The notes under the pieces: model-generated
What the model saw: the letters and a program-made list of their open reading frames with translations, nothing else
Told to the model about the DNA's origin: nothing
Database searches by the model: none
Origin: an uncultured Dorea sp.
GTDB taxonomy: Bacteria > Bacillota > Clostridia > Lachnospirales > Lachnospiraceae
NCBI GenBank assembly: GCA_910588745.1
Contig: CAJURK010000018.1
Location: forward strand, 1 to 54,563
Length of the DNA stretch: 54,563 nucleotides
Direction: 5' to 3'
Made by a program: the position numbers and the translations under genes
In this document: in pieces, positions 26,330-35,728 of the stretch
Numbering within the stretch: the stretch's first letter is position 1
How the letters are laid out: every line of letters begins with the position of its first letter

Positions 26330-26335
26330 TATAAT
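26330..26335 (+). promoter_or_regulatory. Possible -10 element for mnmE
   Basis: TATAAT at 26330-26335 lies about 70 bp before the mnmE start and directly after the jag terminator. No good -35 element is seen at the right distance. Confidence 0.4.
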
Positions 26336-26406
26336 GGTGTAAATGTTAATAGTATAAAAATGGGAGAGTATTTTCATTGGATTATATCAGGAAGGAAATA
26401 TAGGAT

Positions 26407-27822
26407 ATGTTTTATGGAGAAGAGCGGACTACGATCGCGGCAATTTCTACCGCAGTATCAGAATCTGGAATAGGAATTGTACGTATGTCCGGCGACAAGG
26501 CTGTAGAAATTGCCGATCAAGTATACAAAGGAAAGTATGGGAAAAGTCTTGTTAGTCAGAAAACGTATACCATTCATTATGGCCATATTGTAGATGGCGG
26601 CGAAGTGATCGACGAGGTTCTTGTAATGTTAATGAAAGGGCCTGGAAGTTTTACCGGAGAGGATACCGTAGAGATCAACTGCCACGGGGGTATTTACGTT
26701 GTTAACCGGGTATTAGAAACTTTGATTAAATATGGAGCCAGACCGGCAGAGCCTGGGGAATTTACAAAACGCGCTTTTTTAAATGGAAAGATCGATTTAT
26801 CTCAAGCAGAAGCGGTTATTGATGTAATAAAATCGGAGAATGAATATGCGTTGAAAAGTTCTATTCAGCAATTGCATGGATCTGTTAAAGATAAGATAAC
26901 AGAGATAAGAAAAGAAATATTATATCATACGGCATTTATTGAAACTGCTCTCGACGATCCGGAGCATATTAGTATAGAAGGATATAGTGAGAAATTACAG
27001 GCTGCTGTTCTTAAATTATTAAACGAGGTTCATAAATTAATTGATTCATCATCGGACGGCCGTATTTTGAAAGAAGGAATTCAGACGGTTATACTAGGAA
27101 AACCAAATGCTGGAAAATCTTCTCTTTTGAATGCTTTGATGGGGGAAGAACGAGCGATCGTAACCGATATAGCGGGAACTACCAGAGATGTTTTGAGCGA
27201 GCATATCAGACTGAAGGGACTTTCTCTCAATATTATAGATACTGCCGGAATAAGAGATACAGAAGATGTGATAGAGAAAATTGGAGTAAATAAAGCGTTT
27301 GATTATGCAAAAGAATCAGATTTGATTATCTATGTAATTGATTCGTCGGTTTCCCTTGATCAGAGCGATTATGATATTATTCATTTGTTGAGTGGGAGAA
27401 GAGCTATTATTATTCTTAATAAGTCGGATTTGGACACATTAATTGATATCAGTGATGTAAGGGAAAGATATTTGATATATAATTCGCTTGATGAATGGGA
27501 AGAAATACCTATTATAGAAATATCTGCAAAAAATGGTTATGGCATTGATGTATTGGAAGAGAAAATAAAAGAAATGTTTTATCGTGAAAATATTTCATTT
27601 AACACAGAGGTATATATTACGAATGCGAGACACAAAGTAGCTTTGATGCAGGCAGAGAATAGTTTGAATAAAGTAATGGAAAGTATAGAGTCTATGATGC
27701 CGGAAGATTTTTATTCGATTGATTTAATGGATGCGTATGAGGCTCTTGGAAGAATTACAGGCGAGACGATGGGAGAGGATTTAGTTAATGAAATTTTCAG
27801 CAAATTCTGTATGGGAAAATAA
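26407..27822 (+). CDS. mnmE: tRNA uridine-5-carboxymethylaminomethyl modification GTPase MnmE
   Basis: 471-residue GTPase that with MnmG modifies wobble U34 of several tRNAs. The N-terminal TrmE domain (1-120) binds formyl-folate. The GTPase insert has G1 LGKPNAGKS near 231, G2/G3 GTTRDV and DTAGIRDTED, and G4 NKSD. The C-terminal helix ends in Phe-Cys-Met-Gly-Lys, the conserved Cys-x-Gly-Lys end of the family. The mnmG reading frame starts 35 bp before its stop. Confidence 0.97.
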   Translation: MFYGEERTTIAAISTAVSESGIGIVRMSGDKAVEIADQVYKGKYGKSLVSQKTYTIHYGHIVDGGEVIDEVLVMLMKGPGSFTGEDTVEINCHGGIYVVNRVLETLIKYGARPAEPGEFTKRAFLNGKIDLSQAEAVIDVIKSENEYALKSSIQQLHGSVKDKITEIRKEILYHTAFIETALDDPEHISIEGYSEKLQAAVLKLLNEVHKLIDSSSDGRILKEGIQTVILGKPNAGKSSLLNALMGEERAIVTDIAGTTRDVLSEHIRLKGLSLNIIDTAGIRDTEDVIEKIGVNKAFDYAKESDLIIYVIDSSVSLDQSDYDIIHLLSGRRAIIILNKSDLDTLIDISDVRERYLIYNSLDEWEEIPIIEISAKNGYGIDVLEEKIKEMFYRENISFNTEVYITNARHKVALMQAENSLNKVMESIESMMPEDFYSIDLMDAYEALGRITGETMGEDLVNEIFSKFCMGK

Positions 27823-29695
27823 AGATCATTATGATGTTGTGGTAATAGGAGCGGGACATGCAGGTTGTGAAGCCGCTCTTGCCTGCGCGAGACTTGGATT
27901 GGATACGGTTGTATTTACGGTTAGTGTAGATAGTATTGCGTTGATGCCCTGTAATCCGAATATTGGAGGAAGCTCAAAAGGACATTTGGTTCGGGAAGTA
28001 GACGCTTTGGGCGGGGAGATGGGAAAGGTAATTGACCGAACGTTTATCCAGTCTAAAATGCTAAATAAATCAAAGGGTCCGGCTGTTCATTCGCTTCGGG
28101 CTCAGGCTGATAAAGCTAATTATAGCAGAACGATGAGGCGTGTTCTCGAAGAACAGGAACGATTGGATATTAAACAGCAGGAAGTTGTTCGTATTATTGC
28201 AGAAGAAGGGAAGGTAACAGGAGTTCAGACTTATTCAGGCGCGGTTTATCCATGCAAAGCTGTTATCTTATGTACTGGAACATATTTAAAGGCAAGATGT
28301 ATTTATGGAGAAGTTAGCACAAATACAGGTCCAAACGGACTGCAGGCGGCTAATTATCTTACAAATAGTTTAAAAGAATTGGGTGTTCATATGTATCGTT
28401 TCAAAACAGGTACTCCAGCCAGGATTGATCGAAATTCAGTAGATTTTTCAAAAATGGAGGAGCAGTTTGGTGATGAAAAAGTAGTGCCTTTTTCTTTTTC
28501 AACAAATCCGGATGATGTGCAGATTGAACAGGTATCTTGCTGGCTTACTTATACCAATGAAAAGACGCATGACATCATACGAAAAAATTTGGATCGTTCT
28601 CCTTTGTTTTCAGGGATGATTGAAGGAACCGGCCCGCGTTACTGTCCCTCAATAGAAGATAAGGTAGTTAAATTCTCTGAGAAGAATCGACATCAAGTAT
28701 TTATAGAGCCAGAAGGTATTGAAACAAATGAAATGTATATTGGCGGAATGTCCAGTTCTCTTCCGGAGGATGTTCAATATGCTATGTACCGCACTGTCCC
28801 AGGGTTAGAACATGCAAAAATTGTGAGAAATGCTTACGCTATAGAATATGATTGCATCGACGCAAGGCAACTGAAGCCAACTCTTGAGTTCAAAGAAATA
28901 GAAGGACTCTTTAGCGGCGGACAGTTTAACGGAAGTTCTGGTTATGAGGAAGCAGCGGCTCAGGGATTGATAGCTGGAATTAATGCGGCAAGGAAATTAA
29001 AGGGAAAAGAGGCAGTTATTCTGGATCGGTCGCAAGCCTATATTGGAGTATTAATTGATGATCTTGTCACAAAAGAAAGTCATGAGCCGTATCGGATGAT
29101 GACTTCCAGGGCGGAATACAGGCTTCTTTTGAGACAGGATAATGCTGATGAACGTCTTACGAAAATAGGGTATGACGTGGGATTAATTTCCGAAGACCGT
29201 TATCAAAAATTTTTAGAAAAAATGAGAACTATTGATTCAGAAATTGTAAGAGTGTCTTCTGTCCATGTTGGCGCTAGTGATTCTGTTCAAAAACTTTTAA
29301 AGGATTGTGGAAGCGCCGCCCTTACATCAGGAATTTCCTTAAGAGAACTGATTTGCCGGCCAGAGTTATCCTATAAGATTTTAAGCGTAATTGATAAGAG
29401 CCGTCCTGCTTTTCCAAAGGAATTAGAAGAAGAAATAGAAGAGCAAGTGAACATAAGAATAAAATATGAAGGATATATAAAAAGACAGCTCAGACAGGTA
29501 GAACAATTTAAAAAATTAGAGGATAAGAAGATACCAGAGGATATTGATTATGATGAAGTGAAAAGTTTAAGAATAGAAGCCGTTCAGAAATTAAAAGAAC
29601 TCCGTCCAATATCCATCGGTCAGGCATCAAGAATTTCAGGAGTATCGCCGGCTGATATTTCTGTACTGTTAGTTTATTTGGGAGGAAAACAATGA
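27788..29695 (+). CDS. mnmG: tRNA uridine-5-carboxymethylaminomethyl modification enzyme MnmG (GidA)
   Basis: 635-residue FAD-dependent partner of MnmE. The FAD-binding GAGHAGCEAA motif lies at about 22-31. The signatures PCNPNIGGSSKGHLVREVDALGG and GQFNGSSGYEEAAAQG are present. The ATG at 27788 overlaps mnmE and follows GGGAGAGG with good spacing. Its stop overlaps the rsmG start (ATGA). Confidence 0.97.
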   Translation: MKFSANSVWENKDHYDVVVIGAGHAGCEAALACARLGLDTVVFTVSVDSIALMPCNPNIGGSSKGHLVREVDALGGEMGKVIDRTFIQSKMLNKSKGPAVHSLRAQADKANYSRTMRRVLEEQERLDIKQQEVVRIIAEEGKVTGVQTYSGAVYPCKAVILCTGTYLKARCIYGEVSTNTGPNGLQAANYLTNSLKELGVHMYRFKTGTPARIDRNSVDFSKMEEQFGDEKVVPFSFSTNPDDVQIEQVSCWLTYTNEKTHDIIRKNLDRSPLFSGMIEGTGPRYCPSIEDKVVKFSEKNRHQVFIEPEGIETNEMYIGGMSSSLPEDVQYAMYRTVPGLEHAKIVRNAYAIEYDCIDARQLKPTLEFKEIEGLFSGGQFNGSSGYEEAAAQGLIAGINAARKLKGKEAVILDRSQAYIGVLIDDLVTKESHEPYRMMTSRAEYRLLLRQDNADERLTKIGYDVGLISEDRYQKFLEKMRTIDSEIVRVSSVHVGASDSVQKLLKDCGSAALTSGISLRELICRPELSYKILSVIDKSRPAFPKELEEEIEEQVNIRIKYEGYIKRQLRQVEQFKKLEDKKIPEDIDYDEVKSLRIEAVQKLKELRPISIGQASRISGVSPADISVLLVYLGGKQ

Positions 29696-30402
29696 GTAAA
29701 ACATTTGAACAGATGCTTGATGAACTAAAAATTCCATATACCTGCAATATGATAGAACAGTTTCATCAGTATTATGAAATATTAATCGAATGGAACAAAG
29801 TCATGAATTTAACCGGTATAACCGAATATGAAGACGTAGTAATTAAACATTTTGTTGATAGTGTATCAATTAAAAAAGCGGTTAGAATGGAAAATGTAAA
29901 TACTATCATAGACATTGGAACAGGAGCCGGATTTCCAGGAATTCCAATAAAGATAGTATATCCGCATATTCATGTTTGCTTACTGGACTCATTAAATAAA
30001 AGAATTCAATTCCTAAATAATGTAATTGAAACCCTTGGATTAAAAAATATAGAAACAATTCACGGAAGGGCAGAAGATTATGCGAAACAAAAGCAATATA
30101 GAGAAAAATACGATTTATGCGTTTCGCGAGCAGTAGCAAATTTATCGTCTCTTTCTGAATACTGTTTACCTTATACACAAATAGGAGGAAGGTTTGTTTC
30201 TTATAAGTCTGGTGATGTTGATGATGAAATAAAAAAATCGGAAAATGCAATTAAAATACTTGGAGGAAGTATAAAAAAAATAGAGAAATTTGTCTTACCA
30301 AAAACCGAAATCAAACGCTCCTTAGTAGTAATAGAAAAAGAAAGGATAACAGAAAAGAAATACCCCAGAAAAGCAGGAATGCCAACAAAGGAGCCTCTCT
30401 AA
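29692..30402 (+). CDS. rsmG: 16S rRNA (guanine-527-N7) methyltransferase RsmG (GidB)
   Basis: 236-residue SAM-dependent methyltransferase. The SAM loop IDIGTGAGFPGIPIK lies near 77, and the NLTGITEYEDVVIKHFVDS segment is typical of the family. Four-base overlap with mnmG. The terminator stem begins inside its last codons. Confidence 0.96.
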   Translation: MSKTFEQMLDELKIPYTCNMIEQFHQYYEILIEWNKVMNLTGITEYEDVVIKHFVDSVSIKKAVRMENVNTIIDIGTGAGFPGIPIKIVYPHIHVCLLDSLNKRIQFLNNVIETLGLKNIETIHGRAEDYAKQKQYREKYDLCVSRAVANLSSLSEYCLPYTQIGGRFVSYKSGDVDDEIKKSENAIKILGGSIKKIEKFVLPKTEIKRSLVVIEKERITEKKYPRKAGMPTKEPL

Positions 30403-30424
30403 TAACATAGAGGCTCCTTTGTTG
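30383..30424 (+). terminator. Terminator overlapping the 3' end of rsmG
   Basis: CAACAAAGGAGCCTCT (30383-30398) pairs perfectly with AGAGGCTCCTTTGTTG (30409-30424). The rsmG stop codon sits in the loop. It closes the mnmE-mnmG-rsmG operon. Confidence 0.88.
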
Positions 30425-30462
30425 TATACTTGATATTTAAATTAAAAAGGTGATATGATAAG

Positions 30463-30508
30463 AATTCTATGCTAAAATGTTTCACGTGAAACATTTTAGC
30501 ATAGAATT
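30463..30508. promoter_or_regulatory. parS: parS site 1 within a 46-bp perfect palindrome
   Basis: The exact ParB site TGTTTCACGTGAAACA occupies 30478-30493. The symmetry continues perfectly for 15 more base pairs on each side: the left half begins AATTCTATGCTAAAA at 30463, and the right half ends at 30508 with the reverse complement. Confidence 0.95.
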
Positions 30509-30677
30509 AAAATTTAAGTACAAGTTATAAAAAAAACCATAAAGAATTTAGGAATATATAAATTCATAATTATATATAATCTCAATATTTTATTATTATC
30601 AAAGTTGTTAGAAGTCGTTTTTTATCGGATACATTCTTGTCTTCATTACAAAAAGCAATTAATAACATCTTTCTTAA

Positions 30678-30693
30678 TGTTTCACGTGAAACA
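30678..30693. promoter_or_regulatory. parS: parS site 2
   Basis: Exact TGTTTCACGTGAAACA; symmetry extends to 20 bp (30676-30695). Confidence 0.93.
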
Positions 30694-30891
30694 TTATTAT
30701 TCTTATATAAATTTGTTATTACATTAATCTCAGTAGATAAGGGGGTGTATTCTATTTCTTTATACACTAAGAGAAAATTATCTTTAAATAAAAATATATA
30801 TTTTATTTAAAGACTATAATATCGGTAATTATATAATAAATGTATTATATAATTATTTGCCATATACATTTAATAAAAAATATCTTATAAA

Positions 30892-30907
30892 TGTTTCACG
30901 TGAAACA
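30892..30907. promoter_or_regulatory. parS: parS site 3
   Basis: Exact TGTTTCACGTGAAACA; symmetry extends to 22 bp (30889-30910). Confidence 0.93.
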
Positions 30908-31792
30908 TTTAAGAAAATGATATAATTCAAAGTTTTTTATAATAACTTTAAATTATATGAGCAATATTATAATTATTAACTAAAAAATATAAAGTTATAT
31001 TATATATATTTTTATGATTTTATACTTATTAAGTGAGAAAAATTGGAATATTCATTAATAACAATACTTTAAAATTATAAAATATAGATTTTAAATTAGT
31101 AAATTATTTATTATTCGATATACTTTAGCAAATAAAAAGTGCATATTCCATTATCAACTGTTATTGATTATAATATTGTTTATCATTATTATTAGAATAT
31201 TTTTAGAAAAATAAATATACAAAAAACTAATTTTAAATTTAAATAATAATATAGGCATACTTAATCTTTATAATATAAAATAAATAAAACTAGAATGTAT
31301 AAATTTATAAATATAATAATATTTAAAAAAATTGTTATAAGAAATTTATATATAAAAGTCTAATATATATAAATAAAATCATTATGACTTTTCTCAAATA
31401 AAATAGCATGTAAAAAATATATATACTATACAAATAAAAATTATGTATTTTCCGATAAAAATAAAGCAATATTAAATATATAATTATTAGTAATTAATTT
31501 ATTGTCTTATAAAATAACAAGTCTGCATAGAAAAATTCCATTAAAGATTATGAGTAAAATTATAGTAATTCATAGTACAATAGATTAAACTAAACATATA
31601 TAGATTAATTTTAATTTTACAACCATAAAAAAGTAATACATTACATGTTCAGTAAAAAAATAAATAAGTATAGAAAAAATATTATAACAAATATTAATTA
31701 ATCAAATGAAAATATTTCAATAAAAATACTCATAAACAAATAACAAACTTTTATATAAACACATACTGACATATAGGCGCCAAAACCTTCGC

Positions 31793-31996
31793 GCATATTA
31801 GGTCTAAGGTGGAGAACCGTCCCATAGAAAGTAAGGTAATAAAGAGACGTTTTTAATGGAAGTAAAACCGATGGTTACATAGTCTTAGGAGCGAAGGCAT
31901 TCCTGAGTTTCTTAGACTATGTTGGCAGCGGGTTTGCTGGAATGTTGTCTCACCTTGTCTTCTATGGGACGGTTCTCCGCCTTAGACCTAATATGC
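31793..31996. repeat. 204-bp long-hairpin element upstream of parA
   Basis: The outer arms 31793-31829 and 31960-31996 are 37 bp long with one mismatch. The inner sequence continues as an imperfect inverted repeat; ACATAGTCT at 31877 pairs with AGACTATGT at 31914. The apex contains GCGAAGG (31891-31897), which is complementary to CCTTCGC (31786-31792) just outside the left arm, so a pseudoknot is possible. G+C content is far higher than the surrounding AT-rich DNA. It may be a miniature inverted-repeat element or a structured RNA gene; no coding frame is convincing. Confidence 0.75.
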
Positions 31997-32042
31997 TCAC
32001 CCCCTTCCTCCCTCATCCAGCAACAATTTAATAAAATAATAA

Positions 32043-32058
32043 TGTTTCACGTGAAACA
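32043..32058. promoter_or_regulatory. parS: parS site 4, at the parA promoter
   Basis: Exact TGTTTCACGTGAAACA ending about 28 bp before the parA -10 element, where bound ParB could influence parAB transcription. Confidence 0.93.
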
Positions 32059-32083
32059 ATCTATAGATTCTATTTTTGAAATG

Positions 32084-32092
32084 TGTTATAAT
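32084..32092 (+). promoter_or_regulatory. Extended -10 promoter of parA
   Basis: TGT followed by TATAAT (32087-32092), 26 bp before the parA start. There is no good -35, as expected for an extended -10 promoter; the -35 region is next to parS site 4. Confidence 0.6.
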
Positions 32093-32118
32093 AGTCAAGC
32101 ATAGAAAGGGGAATAAAG

Positions 32119-32877
32119 ATGGGAAGAATTATTGCAATAGCCAATCAGAAGGGCGGAGTCGGTAAAACTACTACAGCCATTAACTTATCTGCTTGTCTGG
32201 CAGAAAAAGGTAAAAAGGTTTTAGCGGTTGATATGGATCCACAAGGTAATATGACGAGCGGCTTAGGATTAGATAAAGACGAAATTGAAAAAACGGTTTA
32301 TGATTTGATTATTGGCGAGGCGGATATTGAAGAAGTTATATGTAAGGATGCATTGGACAACCTCGATATACTCCCTACCGGAATTGATTTATCAGCGGCT
32401 GAGATTGAATTGATTGGTGTTGAAAATAAGGAATATATTATTCGTGACGAAGTACATAAGGTTAGAGATGATTATGATTTTATTATTATTGATTGTCCCC
32501 CTTCCCTGAACACTCTTACAATTAATGCAATGACTACAGCAGATAGCGTTATTGTACCCATTCAATGTGAATATTATGCATTGGAAGGCTTAAGCCAGTT
32601 AATGCATACAATCGAATTAGTGAAAGAACGATTGAATCCATCTCTGGAAATGGAAGGAATCGTATTTACAATGTACGATGGAAGAACAAATCTTTCTCTT
32701 CAAGTTGTTGAAAATGTAAAAGACAATATAAAGCAAAATATATACAAATCGATTATCCCAAGAAATATACGTTTAGCAGAAGCGCCAAGTTATGGCATGC
32801 CAATTAATCTATATGATGAAAAGTCAGCAGGCGCAGAACACTATCGGATGTTAGCAGATGAAGTGATTCATAAATAA
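32119..32877 (+). CDS. parA: Chromosome partitioning ATPase ParA (Soj)
   Basis: 252-residue ATPase that drives origin segregation and in B. subtilis also regulates DnaA. Deviant Walker A KGGVGKTTTA at 10-19, Walker A' DMDPQGN near 40 and Walker B IIIDCPPSL near 120. Ribosome binding site AAAGGGG. parB starts 23 bp after the stop. Confidence 0.96.
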   Translation: MGRIIAIANQKGGVGKTTTAINLSACLAEKGKKVLAVDMDPQGNMTSGLGLDKDEIEKTVYDLIIGEADIEEVICKDALDNLDILPTGIDLSAAEIELIGVENKEYIIRDEVHKVRDDYDFIIIDCPPSLNTLTINAMTTADSVIVPIQCEYYALEGLSQLMHTIELVKERLNPSLEMEGIVFTMYDGRTNLSLQVVENVKDNIKQNIYKSIIPRNIRLAEAPSYGMPINLYDEKSAGAEHYRMLADEVIHK

Positions 32878-32900
32878 ATCGTATATAGGAGGGGAATAAT

Positions 32901-33806
32901 ATGGCGGTAAAGAAAAAGGGATTAGGAAAAGGTTTGGATAGTTTGATTCCTGATAATAAGTCTGTAAAAGCACAGACTGTAATTGATAAAGAAGTAAGTG
33001 GTCAAAGCACAGGGGAACAAATGCTGAAACTGAATATGGTAGAACCAAATCGAGAACAGCCAAGAAAATATTTTGAAGAAGATAGTTTGTTAGAATTAGC
33101 GGATTCCATTAAGCAGTATGGAGTTCTGCAGCCTTTATTAGTAAGAAAGCGAAAAGATTATTATGAGATCATTGCTGGGGAGAGAAGATGGAGAGCTGCA
33201 AAGCTTGCAGGTATAAAAGATATTCCTGTAATAATAAAAGACTATTCAGAGCAGGAAGTAGTCGAAATTGCTTTGATAGAAAATATACAGAGAGAAAACC
33301 TGAATCCAATTGAAGAAGCAATGGCGTTTAAAAAACTTCTTACAGAATTTCATTTAAAGCAAGATGAAGTAGCAGAAAGAGTGTCGAAAAGCAGAACGGC
33401 AGTTACTAATTCTATGAGGCTTTTAAAGTTAAATGAAAAAGTCCAGCAGATGATTATTGACGATATGATAAGTACAGGACATGCCAGAGCGCTCCTTGCG
33501 ATCGATGACCAAGAACAACAGTATGTATTGGCTGTAAAGATCTTTGATGAAAAGCTTAGTGTGAGAGAAACTGAAAAATTAATTAAAAGTATTAAAAGTC
33601 CTAAGGAACAGCCAAAACAAGAAAAAAAAGTAGAACATTCATTTATTTATGAAGATATGGCAGAAAAATTGAAAGGGGTTCTTGGCACAAAAGTAAAAGT
33701 TTTAGCAAAGGGAAATGGAAAGGGTAAAATTGAAATTGAATACTATTCAGATGAAGAGTTAGAACGTATGTTTGAATATATTATGTCTGGACAAAAAGAG
33801 GAGTAG
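32901..33806 (+). CDS. parB: Chromosome partitioning protein ParB (Spo0J)
   Basis: 301-residue parS-binding CTPase. The N-terminal MAVKKKGLGKGLDSLIPDN, the CTP-binding GERRWRAAKLAG box, the following ENIQRENLNPIEEA segment and a helix-turn-helix (about 130-190, QDEVAERVSKSRTAVTNSMRLLKL) are all present. The C-terminal dimerisation domain is short. Four exact parS sites lie upstream of the operon. No separate noc paralogue is seen in the window. Confidence 0.96.
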   Translation: MAVKKKGLGKGLDSLIPDNKSVKAQTVIDKEVSGQSTGEQMLKLNMVEPNREQPRKYFEEDSLLELADSIKQYGVLQPLLVRKRKDYYEIIAGERRWRAAKLAGIKDIPVIIKDYSEQEVVEIALIENIQRENLNPIEEAMAFKKLLTEFHLKQDEVAERVSKSRTAVTNSMRLLKLNEKVQQMIIDDMISTGHARALLAIDDQEQQYVLAVKIFDEKLSVRETEKLIKSIKSPKEQPKQEKKVEHSFIYEDMAEKLKGVLGTKVKVLAKGNGKGKIEIEYYSDEELERMFEYIMSGQKEE

Positions 33807-33835
33807 TATAAAGAACAATATAAGGAGAGAATTCA

Positions 33836-34378
33836 ATGGAAAGTAAAATATTAGCAAAGCTGGGAGTTGATCCGGCATTTATATTCCTATTTCTTCTGGT
33901 ATTGATTATAGTATTATTTGTTTTATACGTAAATATCAGTTTGAAATATGATAGATTAAAAAATAGCTATGCGTCGTTTATGAGAGGAAAAGATGGGAAG
34001 AATCTCGAAGAGAGCATTCTTGAAAAATTCTCGGAGATCGATACACTTGCAAAAATGGCAAAACAGAATCGATCTGATGTAAAGACAATGCTGAAGATGA
34101 CAGAGAATTGTATTCAAAAATGCGGATTAGTAAAATACGATGCGTTTAATGAAATGGGCGGAAAATTGAGTTTTGCATTAGCATTTTTGGATAGCAATAA
34201 TAACGGATGGATCATGAACGCCATGCATAGCAGAGAGGGTTGCTTTACTTACGCAAAAGAGATTGTAAAGGGCGAAAGCTATGTAGAGCTTGCCGAGGAA
34301 GAGGCCGAGGCTTTGGATCGCGCAATTTATAATGAAGATTATATGATGGAAACAAATACAGAAAAACCGTCCAGATAA
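33836..34378 (+). CDS. DUF4446 family membrane-anchored protein
   Basis: 180 residues with one N-terminal membrane segment (about 14-37, FIFLFLLVLIIVLFVLYVNI) and a cytoplasmic domain with the DUF4446 signature GLVKYDAFNEMGGKLSFALAFLDSNNNG. Function unknown. It follows parB by 29 bp and precedes serS by 48 bp, so it probably belongs to the same transcription unit, a linkage I associate with Clostridia. Confidence 0.88.
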   Translation: MESKILAKLGVDPAFIFLFLLVLIIVLFVLYVNISLKYDRLKNSYASFMRGKDGKNLEESILEKFSEIDTLAKMAKQNRSDVKTMLKMTENCIQKCGLVKYDAFNEMGGKLSFALAFLDSNNNGWIMNAMHSREGCFTYAKEIVKGESYVELAEEEAEALDRAIYNEDYMMETNTEKPSR

Positions 34379-34426
34379 ACATGAAATTATAAAAAGAAAA
34401 CCAAAGAGGCAGAAAGGAAAATAAAA

Positions 34427-35710
34427 ATGTTAGATATAAAATTTGTGAGAACGAATCCGGATGTAGTAAAAGAGAATATTAAGAAAAAATTTCAGGATGA
34501 AAAACTTCCGTTAGTGGACCAGGTATTAGAACTAGATCAGAAGAATAGAGATATTAAGCAGGAGGTTGAAGCGCTTCGCGCAGAAAGAAATAAGATATCC
34601 AAACAAATTGGCGCATGTATGGCGCAAGGAAAAAAAGAAGAGGCAGAAGAACTAAAAGCACAGGTACAGAAGAATGCAGCCAGAGTTGAGTCTTTATCTG
34701 CTGAAGAAAAGGAAGTAGAATCACAGATTAAGAAAAATATGATGATCATTCCGAATATCATTGATCCGTCCGTACCGATTGGAAAAGACGACAGCGAAAA
34801 TGTTGAGATTGAGAAATTTGGAGAACCAGCAGTACCGGAATTTGATATTCCGTACCACACAGATATTATGGAGAGTTTCAATGGTATTGATCTCGAGGCT
34901 GCAGGAAGAGTGGCGGGAAACGGCTTCTATTATCTCATGGGGGATATAGCAAGACTGCATTCGTCCGTAATAAGCTATGCCCGCGATTTCATGATTGAAA
35001 GAGGATTTACTTACTGCGTGCCGCCTTTTATGATTCGAAGCAATGTTGTTACAGGCGTTATGAGTTTTGCGGAGATGGACGCCATGATGTACAAGATAGA
35101 AGGAGAGGACTTGTATCTGATCGGAACAAGCGAGCATTCCATGATAGGAAAATTTATCGATACAATGTTAGAAGAAAATAAGCTTCCGCAAACATTGACC
35201 AGCTATTCGCCTTGTTTCCGCAAGGAAAAAGGAGCGCATGGTATTGAAGAGAGAGGCATTTACCGCATTCATCAGTTTGAAAAACAGGAAATGATTGTTG
35301 TATGTAAGCCGGAGGAAAGCATGAAATGGTACGATGTACTCTGGAAAAACACGGTAGATTTATTCCGTTCACTGGATATACCTGTGCGGACGCTGGAATG
35401 TTGTTCTGGAGATCTTGCGGACTTAAAAGTGAAGTCTTGTGATGTAGAGGCTTGGTCGCCAAGACAAAAGAAGTATTTTGAAGTAGGAAGCTGTTCTAAT
35501 CTTGGAGATGCTCAGGCAAGAAGGCTGGGAATACGTGTAAAGGGCGCTGATGGAAAATATTTCGCTCATACATTGAACAATACAGTTGCGGCGCCGCCGA
35601 GAATGCTGATTGCGTTTTTAGAAAATAACCTTCAGGCCGACGGTTCTGTGCGTATACCGGAAGTACTTCGTCCATATATGGGCGGAATGGAAAAAATTGA
35701 ACAAAAATAA
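34427..35710 (+). CDS. serS: Seryl-tRNA synthetase
   Basis: 427-residue class II aminoacyl-tRNA synthetase. An N-terminal coiled-coil arm (about 28-100) binds tRNA-Ser. The catalytic core has motif 2 around CFRKEKGAHGIEERGIYRIHQF and motif 3 as NNTVAAPPRMLIAFLENN, a variant in which an Asn-Asn-Thr-Val segment stands where many bacterial enzymes have Asn-Gly-Ser-Gly. No T-box leader is visible in the 48 bp before it; it appears to be read from the parAB operon. Confidence 0.96.
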   Translation: MLDIKFVRTNPDVVKENIKKKFQDEKLPLVDQVLELDQKNRDIKQEVEALRAERNKISKQIGACMAQGKKEEAEELKAQVQKNAARVESLSAEEKEVESQIKKNMMIIPNIIDPSVPIGKDDSENVEIEKFGEPAVPEFDIPYHTDIMESFNGIDLEAAGRVAGNGFYYLMGDIARLHSSVISYARDFMIERGFTYCVPPFMIRSNVVTGVMSFAEMDAMMYKIEGEDLYLIGTSEHSMIGKFIDTMLEENKLPQTLTSYSPCFRKEKGAHGIEERGIYRIHQFEKQEMIVVCKPEESMKWYDVLWKNTVDLFRSLDIPVRTLECCSGDLADLKVKSCDVEAWSPRQKKYFEVGSCSNLGDAQARRLGIRVKGADGKYFAHTLNNTVAAPPRMLIAFLENNLQADGSVRIPEVLRPYMGGMEKIEQK

Positions 35711-35728
35711 ATAAATGGGTAAAGAAAA

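Larger units (their letters stand above)
30509..31784. other. Gene-free, extremely AT-rich segment
   Basis: About 1.3 kb between rsmG and the hairpin element before parA holds no credible gene. G+C in sampled 60-base lines is roughly 7-15 percent by eye, far below the flanks. It contains parS sites 2 and 3 and short A/T runs. The only open frame of note, 61 codons on the minus strand at 30582-30767, runs through a parS site and has no ribosome binding site or recognisable sequence. Confidence 0.8.

Noticed and set aside
30582..30767. 61-codon open frame on the minus strand in the AT-rich zone
   Set aside because: It runs through parS site 2, has no ribosome binding site and low-complexity composition; parS function explains the sequence.
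31919..32104. 61-codon plus-strand frame before parA
   Set aside because: It is built from one arm of the long hairpin, parS site 4 and the parA promoter.
32119..33806. ParA/ParB as a plasmid partition system
   Set aside because: The chromosomal context (rsmG upstream, serS downstream, oriC within 10 kb, Bacillus-consensus parS) shows that this is the chromosomal Soj/Spo0J pair.
34379..34426. T-box leader before serS
   Set aside because: Only 48 bp separate it from the previous gene, too short for a T-box, and no specifier or terminator structure is seen.
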